64,000 nt of DNA from Lumbricus terrestris (GCA_949752735.1 OX457044.1:19965021-20029020); one strand, 5' to 3'. Shown: positions 21,910-32,991, counted from the first letter of the stretch. The notes: generated by a model from the sequence alone, not told the origin. Program-made: numbers and translations.

Positions 21910-22260
21910 TCTTACCTGCAACTGAAGCTATAGGCTAGCCAACAATTTCATGAGCGAATTGACACGATGCCGCAGCAACTTTCGCATTGAAGGATAAAAC
22001 GAAGACAATGTCATCACCTATAGGCCTATTTTATTCATGTCACTATAGGACCTCCTTTCCCTTTCTGAGCTGAGCCGCCATGTGCAGACACACACAAAAA
22101 ATAGACCATTGGCGTCATCACACCTCATATCCGGAGACGGAGAGGGACGTCCCAAAAAATGCTGTTTCAATTTTTTCCATTTCTTACAATTACCGCAGAA
22201 TCACGTTCTAGTGCTTGCTATTTCCTTAATTAAAATTTAATTATTTAAAGAGTTTAACAC
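21910..22260 (-). promoter_or_regulatory. TLR-C upstream region with palindromic kappaB-like site
   Basis: The TATA-like AATAAAATAG is at 22026-22035. GGGACGTCCC at 22144-22153, 235-244 bp upstream of the ATG, fits the NF-kappaB consensus GGGRNNYYCC exactly and is a perfect palindrome. Just beyond it the sequence enters the arm of a large inverted repeat. That it responds to NF-kappaB is inference. Confidence 0.5.
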
Positions 22261-22350
22261 CCAAATGATGGGTGTTAAACTCTTTAAATAATTCTTAAAG
22301 AAATAGCAAGCACTATAGAACGTGATTCTGTGGTAATGGAAAAAATTGAA
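22162..22350. repeat. Inverted repeat (hairpin) centred near 22260
   Basis: Two arms of about 90 bp meet at AACACCCAAATGATGGGTGTT. The left arm is TLR upstream sequence; the right arm is its reverse complement, with a few indels. Confidence 0.85.
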
Positions 22351-22745
22351 ACAGCAGTAGCCTAACTTTTGAAGTAATTAAAATTCCTTAATGCAATTTT
22401 CATGTATAATAATAAATCTTTCCTGTATACAGTCCATGTTATTTTCATAGAAACTTCTCAATAATTATTGGTTGCGGAGAAATTGCATTTTTCTTGGTGA
22501 CACATTTTTATTCAGCCACCCTATATGAGCGGATCTGCCAACAACGCTTCTAAGGTCAGTGACACCACATTGGCTATAGCCGCTATACAATACATTATTA
22601 TATTAATTCTCCTCGTATTGGACGACTCAGGAACAGAATCAGATGAATATGCAATAATTATGCATCTCTTATCTGGGACGTCCCTCACCGGATATGACGT
22701 GTGATGACGCCAATGGTCTATTTTTGTGTGTGTCTGCACATGGCA
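22351..22745 (+). repeat. Inverted copy of TLR upstream sequence
   Basis: Read on the minus strand this matches 22080-22160 of unit C and about 7000-7300 of unit A, including the mariner-like terminus (GCCACCCTATA at about 22516) and a kappaB-like GGGACGTCCC at 22675-22684. Homology stops at about 22745. It is the promoter-side remnant of a head-to-head TLR copy whose coding exons are not present. Confidence 0.7.
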
Positions 22746-23080
22746 GCCGGATCCCGTCGTAACAGAGTGGCCGTAACCGACATCGTAAGATCTCTTGGGG
22801 CGTGTATCAATTAGGTTTAAGTCGTAGGTTATAGGCGAGACAAATTTTAAAAAAATCAAGCCTAATTATAGGGGCCTGAACTAGGATTATAATAACTAAT
22901 CTATCAATGTTATATTGTTATTGCATAAGCAAAAAAAGAAGAATAAAATATTTATAGACGTTGCTTTAGGCCTAGTATACATGTAGACTATTGTTAAGTG
23001 GATTTCCTCGCGCAGCACTCGACTGCATGTAGACCTATGTGACGTCAGTTTCTGTCACTATACATAGGCATACAGGCGGT
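22746..23080. other. Anonymous sequence
   Basis: No gene, repeat family or structure recognised. AT-rich in the middle. Confidence 0.5.
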
Positions 23081-23290
23081 GTTGATGGCTCGCTTAGCTA
23101 CATCGGTAAGAGCGCTGGGTGCGCGTCTGTTCGCAACTCTGTGAAAGAGAGCGTGCGGACCGCGGTTCGCTTCCGGAAGGTGGCAATTTCAGAGATTCAA
23201 ATCTCGGGCTAGCACGGTCCGTCCACGGGTACCTAAATGACGTTGGGACAACAATCATCTTTGAAATGGCATTGTCGTTAAACATGTAAC
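23081..23290 (+). repeat. tRNA-derived SINE
   Basis: It has a tRNA-like head with a box A-like TTAGCTACATCGGTAAGAGCG and a box B-like AGATTCAAATCTC. A tail with ACGTTGGGACAAC and CATTGTCGTTAAAC follows. The spacing between the boxes is too long for a working tRNA. Confidence 0.55.
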
Positions 23291-23385
23291 AACTGTTGGT
23301 GCAAGCATGACTTTTTTAGCATGCAGTTGTACACAAAATGTGCAGTTTTCAATGGACACAGAGTACATTTATACATTTTCCTTTA

Positions 23386-24035
23386 TCTATATAAATAAAA
23401 ATGTAAAACGTTACCGTTCGACAAGAAGGATCTCGGAAAGTTATAGATCGATTGTTTTCAAAATTTTCGCAAAACGTTCCATTCGAACATAAGCGGGTTT
23501 GTATAATGCCTTTTTGGGAAAAAGCGCAATCTTTACGACCAAAAAAACACAACTTTTAATTCCATTCGATATACGTCGATGGAGTCCAGCCATATCCGTT
23601 TGAATTTTGACGCATCCGTCCGGCGGCGTCCGCCCATTTTTCGGGCGCGTTTTAAAAGGTGTGTCTTTATTTTTCGGGCGCGTTTTAAAAGGTGTGTCTT
23701 TACAAAATCGTCCATTTGCGGCCGTTTTCCGCGCGTCTTTCTAAAACGCATATTTCTAGGGATGGAGGAAGGGGAGGGACGGAGGGGAGGGAGGGGATGA
23801 AACGGGAGAGAGGGATGCAGGGAGGGAGAGAGGGAGGGACGGACGGAGGGAGGGAGAGACGGAGGGAGAGAGGTAGGGACGGAGGGAGGGGAGGGGATGG
23901 GAGGGAGGCGAGGGAAGGAAGGGGAGGGGAGGAAGGGGAGGGGGAACGGGAGGGAAGGGGTAAGGGGAGGGAACCTAGGAAGGGAGGGTTGGACAGTCTT
24001 TTCAGCCACAGCAACGCGTGGCCGAATACAGCTAG
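23386..24035. mobile_element. Helitron-like element, first of a head-to-tail pair
   Basis: It begins TCTATATAAATAAAAATG after an A and ends with a hairpin (GCCACagcaacgcGTGGC), a short spacer and CTAG before T. The 23760-23990 portion is a purine tract of GGGA/GGAC words. It is non-autonomous; the ORFs inside are composition artefacts. Confidence 0.7.
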
Positions 24036-24044
24036 TGCTGCTAG

Positions 24045-25040
24045 TCTATATAAATAAAAATGTAAAACGTTAGTTTTTGTGGCCTCAGAACTCGGTAAGT
24101 TCTTCTCCGATTCTTTTCAAATTTTTCGCAAACCGTTCCATTCGAACATAAGCGTGTTGTTATAATGCCTTTTGGGGAAAAGCGCAATCTTTTGGACCAA
24201 AAAACACAACTTTAAATTCCAATCCGATTTCAACTTTCACGCAGTCCGCCATTTTATTTATTTCTTTAGGGCGTAGTGCTGTTCATCACTCGCATTTAGT
24301 TTCGTATTATTAGTTTCGTATCTATTTCTTTCTTTCTTTTAAAAATTTTCGCAAGCCGTTCCATTCAATATCAAGCTATTAAATATTAGTTTCGTGTCTA
24401 TTTATTTCCTTTTCACACAAAAATACGAGCGGGTTCAAACCAAAAAACACAATTTCTAATTCCGATTTCAATTTTTCACCCGAGTGCGGCCGTTTTCACC
24501 AACAATTTTTATTCGTATCTAGCGCCATCTTTTGCACCGTGCAAAAGATGGCGCTAGATACGAATAAAAATTGTTGGTGAAAACGGCCGCACTCGGGTGA
24601 ATTGCACGTTCCATTCGAAGGCGCGCGTACACAATTCAAATCCGTTTCAAATAAACGGTTTCTTCTTTCAAAGAGTCTTCACCGATTGCTTTCAGAGTGG
24701 GCCTCCTTCTTCACCGATTACTTTCAAACCTTACATACGAGCGGGTTTGTATAAGTCTTATGCTTTTTGACAAAAAACGCAATGCGCTAAATCTTAACTC
24801 ACACAACCTTGCATTCGTTGCGCGCGTTTTTATAGCGCCATTTCTCACACACCTAAACCAGCATTAAGTCGCAGATTACACATCGGAGATATTTAAATTT
24901 TAATTCATTCAAGCGGACGGGAGGGAGGGACGGTGGGAGGGACGGAGGGAGGGGGACGGAGGAAGGGAGGTAGGGGAAAGGAGGTAGAGAGGGATGGACG
25001 GTCTTTTCAGCCACAGCAACGCGTGGCCGGGTACAGCTAG
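24045..25040. mobile_element. Helitron-like element, second copy
   Basis: The same first 26 bases as the 23386 element, and the same hairpin and CTAG end at 25037-25040. It starts nine bases after the first copy ends. It carries a longer middle with a perfect 62-bp hairpin and a short GGGA-rich tract (24910-24995). Confidence 0.7.
24475..24601. repeat. Perfect 62-bp inverted repeat with 3-nt loop
   Basis: The arms 24475-24536 and 24540-24601 are exactly complementary, with the loop CCG. I checked the pairing base by base. It lies within the second Helitron. Confidence 0.97.
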
Positions 25041-25337
25041 TAGATTTATAAATATGTTGACACACGAACAAAATACACGAAAGCCGTTCCTCTTTCAGAG
25101 GCAGGCTACATGCAGAGCTCTGGAACGGCGTCGTTTCTGTAAGTTAGCTTTCAGTGGCGCTCAGTTTCACTTTTGGTAGGGGCATATAGATAACGTGAAC
25201 GACCTGTAATATTTATTTTTCCTTCTTCGGCTGATAAACTTATTAAACCTACGTCACTATCATGCATGACAAAATTAGAAAGCAACTGTTTTGCTTTTGT
25301 ACTTCAAATGATCAGATGATTAAACATAAAACATTAA

Positions 25338-26488
25338 CCCTCAGGCTACCAAGGGAGGGTTGCATCCTCCCACCGAGGTTTTTTCCAAACAATACTTGTT
25401 TCGTTTGGAGCAAAATTTTGACATATTAGGAAGCTGTAGAGGGTTCATTTGCACACGTTTTGAGGTAAACTTTGTAATGATACTCCATACTGTTCAAAAG
25501 TTATACCCGATATACTGGGTGGGTGAGACGGTGCATACCACCCCTTAGATTATCGGCTATATCTTATCCGTCATTCAATATGAAGAGACACAAAATATAC
25601 CATTCTATAGAGGGAATGTGGGGCTACATTTCCATGCTCATTCAGTTGTCTTTCGACAACCGGAAGTGCTTAAAATAAATTAGAATATATAAAAAAATAT
25701 GTTGTATTTTCGTAAAAATTTAATGTTTTTTCTATTATAACGTATCCATAATTTATTTTTGAAGAGAGATAAATTATGCTATTTTATAGAGGGCATGTAA
25801 GACTTTTTTGTCATACCAATTAATTTGACTTTTGATGACCGGAAGTGCTTTAAATAAATTAAAACGTGTGAAAATGTTAGGGTTTTTTCAACGCAAATTG
25901 ATATTTCTGCGTAAACTTTGTCAGTATCTAGTCTAATGAACTTATATCAGTTGAAACAGATATTGATGATGAATATATGCATACATACATACATACATAC
26001 ATACATACATACATACATACATACATACATACATACATACATACATACATACATACATACATACATACATACATACATACATACATACATACATACATAC
26101 ATACATACATACATACATACATACATACATACATACATACATACATACATACAATGTCATACATACATACATACATACATACATACAATTTCATACATAC
26201 ATACATACATTCATACATACATACATACATACATACATACATACATACATACATACATACATACATACATACAATTTCACACATACATACATAATCACAT
26301 ACATGCATGATCACATGCACGTCATCGTATTTACATTTATAAATACATGCATACATGCATGCAGACATAGTAATACATCCTTAAATGCATGCATAACATA
26401 ACATAACATTTTAAATCCAGGGGGGGGGTGGTAGCCACTCCCACCCTTGGTAGTCCATGTTACAAAGAAAAGCTTGGTAGCCTGAGGG
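25338..26488. mobile_element. piggyBac-type MITE
   Basis: 1151 bp with perfect 16-bp inverted termini CCCTCAGGCTACCAAG and TTAA on both sides (25334-25337, 26489-26492). The uninterrupted target ATTAATGAC is seen in unit A near 2578. TTAA duplication with CCC-starting termini defines the piggyBac superfamily. There is no transposase ORF. Confidence 0.88.
25975..26290. repeat. (CATA)n microsatellite inside the piggyBac MITE
   Basis: About 315 bp of CATA units with three CAATTTC/CAATGTC interruptions. Confidence 0.95.
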
Positions 26489-26734
26489 TTAATGATGACC
26501 GAATGTGGAAACCGTTCGCTTAAATACATCCATCAATATGGCAATTTACTGGGAATCATATCGCAAACAGAACAAAGGAAATTGAAACATACCTAAGGTT
26601 ATAAAAGCTAAAACATAATACATGCATACATACATACAAACATGAAAGCACAACACTGGCAGTTAGACATGAAAGCACAACACTGGCAGTTAGGCTAATT
26701 CAAACGAGGCTCAAGAACGAGTCAGCAATGAATA

Positions 26735-26771
26735 ATTGATAATAATAATAATAGTAATAATAATAATAATA

Positions 26772-26806
<35 letters not shown>

Positions 26807-26812
26807 CATCAT
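26735..26812. repeat. (ATA)n tail of a LINE
   Basis: Simple trinucleotide repeat at the 3-prime end (minus strand) of the LINE fragment that follows. Confidence 0.85.
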
Positions 26813-27596
26813 TTTTTATTTATTTTTTTTTTTTTCCTCAACCAAAACAACAAACAAACATGATACAATTATGGCATTGAATAATAGGGCCTACATTAAC
26901 ATAATTTGGTGAAGAAGGGGAGACCCAGAAGGGATAGAAAATCCCGCTAATAGGGCCACCCATAATTCATGTAAAATATAAAAGAAAAACATGACAGAGC
27001 ATTCAATTGTAGGAATAAAAAAATGATGAGGGAGAGAAAAAAAAAATTAAGCAATCGACATTTCTGTATATAACGAGAAAAACAACTCTTAACTAATGAC
27101 TTAACTAAAGACTTAACTAAGGGCTTGGCGAGACCACTGAGCAGAAACCTTAACCATTACATATCAGGAAGTGTTTTAAGTAGATAAAGGCGAAGTTTAT
27201 GCTTAAATAATCTTGTGTTAGGTAGGGAATGAAGATGTGTAGGGAGAGAGTTCCAACATTGGGAGCCAGTATATTGTATAGAGAATCGACGAGTATTAGT
27301 ATGTGCGTAGGGAAGGTCATAAACAGTTAATTTTCTAGTTGAATAAGAGTGGCGATCAGAGGTAAGGTTAAAGAAATCATTAAATACAAGTGGTAATAGG
27401 CCATGGTTATAACGGTACATAAACTCTCCTATTTGCAAGTGCCTAATTTGATCGATCTTTAATAATCCAAATTCCTTGAAATACAGAGCGGTGTGGGCTC
27501 GGCGAGGAATATTAGCTATAAAACGGATTGCATATTTTTGAAGGGTGACTAGTCTGATAAAATTAGATTTGTAAGTAGATGTCCAAATTAAATTAC
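26813..27596 (-). mobile_element. Non-LTR retrotransposon 3-prime fragment
   Basis: On the minus strand, 27157-27438 encodes about 93 residues ending a reverse transcriptase ORF: SIQYTGSQCWNSLPTHL followed by an FKHKLRLYLL-type tail and stop. The 3-prime UTR contains a GGGTCTCC...CCCTTCTGGG region also seen at 51.0 and 52.7 kb, and runs into (ATT)n. It is 5-prime truncated, as most LINE copies are. Confidence 0.7.
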
Positions 27597-27780
<184 letters not shown>

Positions 27781-27956
27781 CAGAGATTAGGTCGTCACCT
27801 GTCGCAGGCGTCGGACGATGTGAGGGAGACGTCCTTCCTCTTCCAAAGACTCTCAATTACTATTCAGCGCTTTAACGCTGTGGCCTTCACGGGCTCTTTC
27901 GTTAACTCGATGCCCGCTTTGGAAAAGGGGTAGCCTTTCAATATCATTAGCTTGAC

Positions 27957-28070
<114 letters not shown>

Positions 28071-28326
28071 TAATCCAACTGAGGTCAAACGAGACACGTG
28101 GATTCTTCAAAACGCAATCAAGGTCGGCCTACCGGATCTAAAGTCTATAGAATAATAATAACAATAATAATAATAATAATAATCTTTGTTTATTTTCCTT
28201 TATAGTTATTTTAATTTGTAATCAATTAGTTTCTTGTTAATTAATATTACCAATCACTGACAAATGTGCTAGCCATTAGGCCTGCCTTTTATATCGAAGT
28301 AGGGTCTATACGCATGCAATTGGTTG

Positions 28327-29310
28327 GTGTGCCGACATTTAAACACACGACAGATAATCACGCAACACTTAAACACAGACACTTAAACACACGACAAATA
28401 AACACACGGACAGATAAACACACGACAGATAAACACACGGACAGATAAACACACGACAGATAAACACGCGACACTTAAACACAGACACTTAAACACACGA
28501 CAAATAAACACACGGACAGATAAACACACGACAGATAAACACACGGACAGATAAACACACGACAGATAAACACGCGACACTTAAACACAGACACTTAAAC
28601 ACACGACAAATAAACACACGGACAGATAAACACACGACAGATAAACACACGGACAGATAAACACACGACAGATAAACACGCCGCACTTAAACTCACCTTT
28701 AACACGAGAGATGAAGACAACAACATATTAAAACGGGATACAGGATATATAGCATAGAATCAATTTTGTTGTGAATGTTTTTAAATCAAATAGGTAATCT
28801 TGATCTGCCAAAAAGCATAATACTGTCCAACTATTGGTGAGACGCCTATTGGCCTATATTTCTTCATTCTTATTCTCCCTAACTTTAATATAGCCTACTC
28901 AAAATTTCTGTGATGAACGTCCTTTTACTGAGACGCCAAATGTAACAGAATCTGAGCGTGTAGCTATAATTATCGTAATAATCAACGGCGGTGTGATGGT
29001 CGAAGTATCGGATTCTGTTAAAAGATGTTCGTAGCCTATACTAAATTCGTACAATAACAAGGAAATGTACACAGTTCAAATTAGTTTGGATGACCAGTCA
29101 GGCACTGCACACTACAGTAGCCTAGTGCACAAACTTTGTTCACAATGTCTGTCCTGTGTTTATGTATCGTGTGTTTCAATGTCGCGTGATTATCTGTCCG
29201 TGTGTTTATCTGTCGTGTGTCTATCTGTCCGTGTGTTTATTTGTCGTGTGTTTAAGTGTCTGTGTTTAAGTGTCGCGTGATATGTGTCGTGTGTTTAAAT
29301 GTCATGGAAC
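28327..29310. mobile_element. Foldback-type DNA transposon with repeat-built inverted arms
   Basis: 984 bp inserted in the remaining TLR-D intron and flanked by the perfect 10-bp direct repeat CAATTGGTTG (28317-28326, 29311-29320). The left arm (28327-28690) and the inverted right arm (29141-29310) share GACATTTAAACACACGACA and are built from tandem AAACACACGACAGATA-type units. The left arm has an exact 106-bp higher-order repeat. The middle (28691-29140) is unique. Long inverted arms made of tandem repeats recall FB/Galileo foldback elements or Mutator-like MITEs. No transposase is seen. Confidence 0.75.
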
Positions 29311-29347
29311 CAATTGGTTGATATTTGATAGTTCGAACTAGAGTTAC

Positions 29348-30811
29348 CTTGTGTTTGAAAAGCCAGTATCTGATGCTCCAGCGGAACCTATGCAGAACGG
29401 ATGCAAACGTTGACACAAAGGAAACAAGAAACACTGCTGCAGTCGAAACCCGAAGAAACCAGTCAGACTCTTTGACCAGACACTCCAACTTCATTCGATT
29501 CTCAACTCTCAGAACCGGAAACGATGTTCTTTCCTCTTCCTTATATGTGACACACTGCATGTTGTTGAGCAACCCTTCGGAGTAGCTGAAATTCTTCGCT
29601 CTAATCCATTGACTAAATTCGATCAGTTTGCAATCGCATCTGAACGGATTTCCAGAGAGGTCGAGAATTTTCAGCTGGGCCCACAGTTTTCGTGGAAGGG
29701 ATATGTCGCTTATCTGAGTTAGAGTGTTATTTGCCACCCGAAGTTCCTCTAACGATGACAGATTCTGAAACGTTTCGCTCGTAAGTATTTCAATGTTGTT
29801 TTGATTAATGTTGAAGCTCCTCAGTGCCCCGTAATATTTAGCGAATTTGTTGAGCAGACGGACGTTGAGATTGGTGCCACTTAGGTCAAGAGTTAAGATG
29901 GAGCTGTTCTTATTTAGCGGATTTCTGGATGGATGGTACTCCGGATATCTGGATGGATAATTCTGCTTGAACAATCCAGTGTTGGCTAGATTCAAGAATA
30001 CAAGTGACCTGGACGGAAGTGCACGGTGTCCTAGTCTAAGTAGATGGTTGCCTTCAAGATCTAAATACCTAAGCTTTTTCATGTATTTAAAATTGTCAGG
30101 TATGATAAAGGTGATTAGATTTCTACACAAAAAGAGTTTCTCAACAGAACTGAGGCCTTCCAGCGCTCCTGGAAAGAAATAAGGAATGCTGTTATCCTCC
30201 AAGTGCATTTCTTTCAGGCTCGGTATCTGCAGTTTGCCTCTGCTTGGTTCAAGTCTGTTCAGTATGTTAGTGGAATAGGAGAAATATGTCAATTGTGTGA
30301 GAGTGCTAAACCAGTCGGGATCGAGCTGTAGGCTGGGCATGGTTTTTGACAGGACTAGCTCCTCGAGGTTCGACAACGGTTTGAAAAACAGTTCTGGGAA
30401 TACCGCAAGGTAGTTGAAACTGAGGTCTAGTCGTTTAAGCTTGACCTGTCCCTTGAATGTGTCAGGTTCGAACTTAAAGATTCCGTTATCACGCAAATCA
30501 AGCTCTTCTAATTCTGTCAGGTCCTGTAATATTCCTGCATTCAAAGTATACAGAACGTTTCCAACGAAAATTAAACTCGTCACGTTGAATGGGATTCCAT
30601 CCGGGATGCACCTGCACTTCAGATTGTAGCACACGACTTGCAAAAGCGCGTGTGCACCTGAATAATATTCGCAACGCTTCAGACAAGGATCTTTACACGG
30701 TGCATATCCAGTAATTTGTTTCCACCGAGTCCTATTCGAGTCGGCCTCGCAAAATGTACAGGATGACAGGCACAAACCTCCAACCAGATATACGAACCAG
30801 AAATGATACAT
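29348..30811 (-). CDS. TLR-D, LRR-LRRCT-membrane exon, TIR exon missing
   Basis: 488 residues, fully open: signal peptide, N-terminal cap, about 13 LRRs, LRRCT, membrane helix and the RYWLFKHK stub at an intact AAG|GTAACT donor. No TIR exon lies between here and TLR-C. If the intron is not spliced, the frame runs 31 residues further and stops at 29252; about the last half of that tail is encoded by the foldback element. The gene may be a pseudogene in an early stage, or may give a TIR-less membrane receptor or decoy. An open frame with intact caps argues against long relaxation. Confidence 0.8.
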
Positions 30812-30995
30812 TCTTACCTGCAACTACATTCACATGTATAGGCTAGTCAACAATTTCATGAGCGAAATTGACAGGATTCAGCTGCGACTTTTTGCACTGA
30901 AGGATAAAACGGACACATCACCAGTATTTTATTCAGTCTTATCATTACTTTCTCTTTCTGAGCTGAATCATGCGCAAACACTTACAAAATAGAAT
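30812..30995 (-). promoter_or_regulatory. TLR-D proximal upstream region
   Basis: It keeps TTGCAGGTAAGAATG and an AATAAAATAC box (30924-30933). Homology with the other units stops at about 30995, before the kappaB-like site. Confidence 0.4.
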
Positions 30996-31285
30996 TCGTC
31001 GCCTGAGAATTATCTTGTCGCATCCCCATTTCTCCCGAAATGCAGTTTACAGTTGATTTATATATAGAAGACATTATTTTGTTTATCTTTCTTCAGTTTC
31101 AATTGCTAGGAGATAGGGTCTCCGACGTGTCGTTTTAGAAATATAGGCTATCCTATTCAACGAAAACTATCTGTCGTATGCAGACCTACTGTTTTCAGAA
31201 AAAATTACCCGTGTTTTGAAGGATTAGCGTACGGTTTAGCAGTGTCTTATCGTATGTCCAGAGAAAGCTCTTCATTGATTGGACG
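30996..31285. other. Anonymous sequence
   Basis: No gene or repeat recognised between the end of unit D homology and the nested hAT elements. Confidence 0.5.
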
Positions 31286-31307
31286 ACAATGAGCAAGGGC
31301 GGATGAT

Positions 31308-32535
31308 CAGGGGTTTCTATCCCTATACATGGCGGGCGCAGCTTGCGCCCAGTAAAAAATAGGGGGGGAATCAGAAGACAGCCAAAATTTGCGTCGGTTG
31401 GGGGGGGAAGGTCGGACATGGAGGGCAGCGTTCAATCTAGGCATCACTAAAGGAAGATAGTAAAGGAAGATCCCCCCAGAAAATACTTTCCCTCCATATA
31501 AATTTGGAAAAAATGGTAGGCCTAATAGTTTTTAGCAAAATGTATACACTTTATACCAGCGGCGCCCCCAAGATTTTTTTCTTGTACGCACAACAAGGGA
31601 AGATTTTCGTCAGGGTCGCCGAAAAGCTGATGACCTTTTTTTTAGTCATCAGCCACGAATTTCCCCCCCAAAATAAATACCTTTTCCATCCGCCCAAAAA
31701 ACTGATGACCTTTTTTTAGTCATCACCCGTTATTTTATTTTTTTAGCCTTTCCGCACTGTACGCACTTGCGTATGTGCGTACGCCTGCGGGCGCCGCTGC
31801 TTTATACACTTTGAGTTTTTAGTTAGGCTACTATCTGCATTTTTGAATTATATGAACTGCTATTATAACAGCTATAATATACTATAAAAAATTCTATTAC
31901 GTGATTATAATTATGTTTTTACTATTTTAATAAATAATACGATCATATTGTAGTTGACAAAAATAATGTTAATACAACTACTATTTTGCACAACTAAATG
32001 GCTTCTCTCCAATGTTATCTTTAAAATTTCAGACAGTCAAATTTGGTCCTTGAATACTTAGTAAAGCAACATCATTATTATGTGGGCTTACAATGTAGGA
32101 CCTATAGGTATTTATTGTATTGCATTGTGCTCTAAAAATTTATGTAAAGACTCTCAAGTACACACTGATCAGAGGCGCAAAACATATGGCTGCCCAATTT
32201 TGGCAGCAATTCCTCCACTGAAACAGTAGAGTAATTTTGCTAAGAGGACAGCTTAAAATGCTGAAATTGCAATGCGGAAATCGCAAAAATTTCTTATGGG
32301 GAGGGGCACAATCCCTCCCCATACCAGGTCCATTCTCGACGCTGCACATGCTTCGGCGATCGTCTGCTGGATGCTCGTTTGTCCCTCTCCAAACAAACCT
32401 TCATTCCCACACTAGAGGAGGGCATGCATGCGCTAGATTGCCTTATATTGCATACATAGAGGAAGGCCGGTCCAGAAAAGAGGGGGGGAAGAAAATGGAT
32501 TGCGCCCGGCTGCTTAAGGGGGATAGAAGCCCCTG
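31308..32535. mobile_element. Middle hAT-type element of the nest
   Basis: Same family as the TLR-C intron element. The termini are CAGGGGTTTCTATCCC and GGGGGATAGAAGCCCCTG, with an exact duplication CGGATGAT (31300-31307, 32536-32543). Without its own insertion it is about 977 bp, close to the 969 bp of the other copy. Confidence 0.88.
31557..31799. mobile_element. Innermost hAT-type MITE of the nest
   Basis: 243 bp with inverted termini CAGCGGCGCCC and GGGCGCCGCTG and an exact duplication CTTTATAC (31549-31556, 31800-31807). Its interior shares the GCTGATGACCTTTTTT words of the outer family. Confidence 0.88.
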
Positions 32536-32991
32536 CGGATGATACAGGAATTTTCGAAGGGGGTCAAAATTTCAGTCTTGGGGCAGGCAGGGAGAAATTT
32601 TCGTCTTGGTCGTTGAAAAATCTGATGACCTTTTTTTAGTCATTTGTCTCCAATTCGCAAGAAAAAGCTACCATTTTACGGGCCTCATGTGCGGACTTCG
32701 TGGGTATGGCGTGGGTGTGGGGAGGGCCCACGGAATTACTCATGGGGGCCACATCAACTTTTCCGAGCCAGAATAGCTGGTCAAAAATAAAGACATTTCT
32801 GAATGGGGGCCATGGCGGGACAGGTCCGCCCCTGGATCCGCCCCTGATAAGGAGATGCAACAATCAATACACTGTTCACTTATAGTACCGTATTGTATGT
32901 CCAGGGAACAAATCATCAAAAACTTCGTTCTTTAAAAAGTTGGTAGCCTATTATATCCACGAACATTTTAATGTTTTAATATATTAACGCT

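Larger units (their letters stand above)
15141..22260 (-). repeat. TLR tandem unit C
   Basis: Third unit, same layout. It shares the hAT MITE of unit B (here 15927-16397) and has its own hAT element in the intron (19131-20099). Its right end runs into a palindrome centred near 22260 and does not continue into a new unit. The stretch 16406-17985 is homologous to 8958-10510 and I see no gene in it. Confidence 0.82.
31294..32846. mobile_element. Outer hAT-type MITE of a triple nest
   Basis: Same family as 8407-8949: it starts CAAGGGCGGATGAT, resumes after the inner element at 32536 and ends GGATCCGCCCCTG. Flanks ACAATGAG and ATAAGGAG match at six of eight bases, a plausible decayed duplication. 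It was interrupted 14 bp from its start by the next element. Confidence 0.7.

Noticed and set aside
23533..24057. ORFs of 104-158 codons rich in Pro/Ser/Leu or Arg/Gly/Glu
   Set aside because: Translations of the Helitron purine tract.
32636..32863. 75-codon minus-strand ORF with RGGSRGGPVPPWPPF
   Set aside because: This is the translated end of the hAT MITE family, not a gene.
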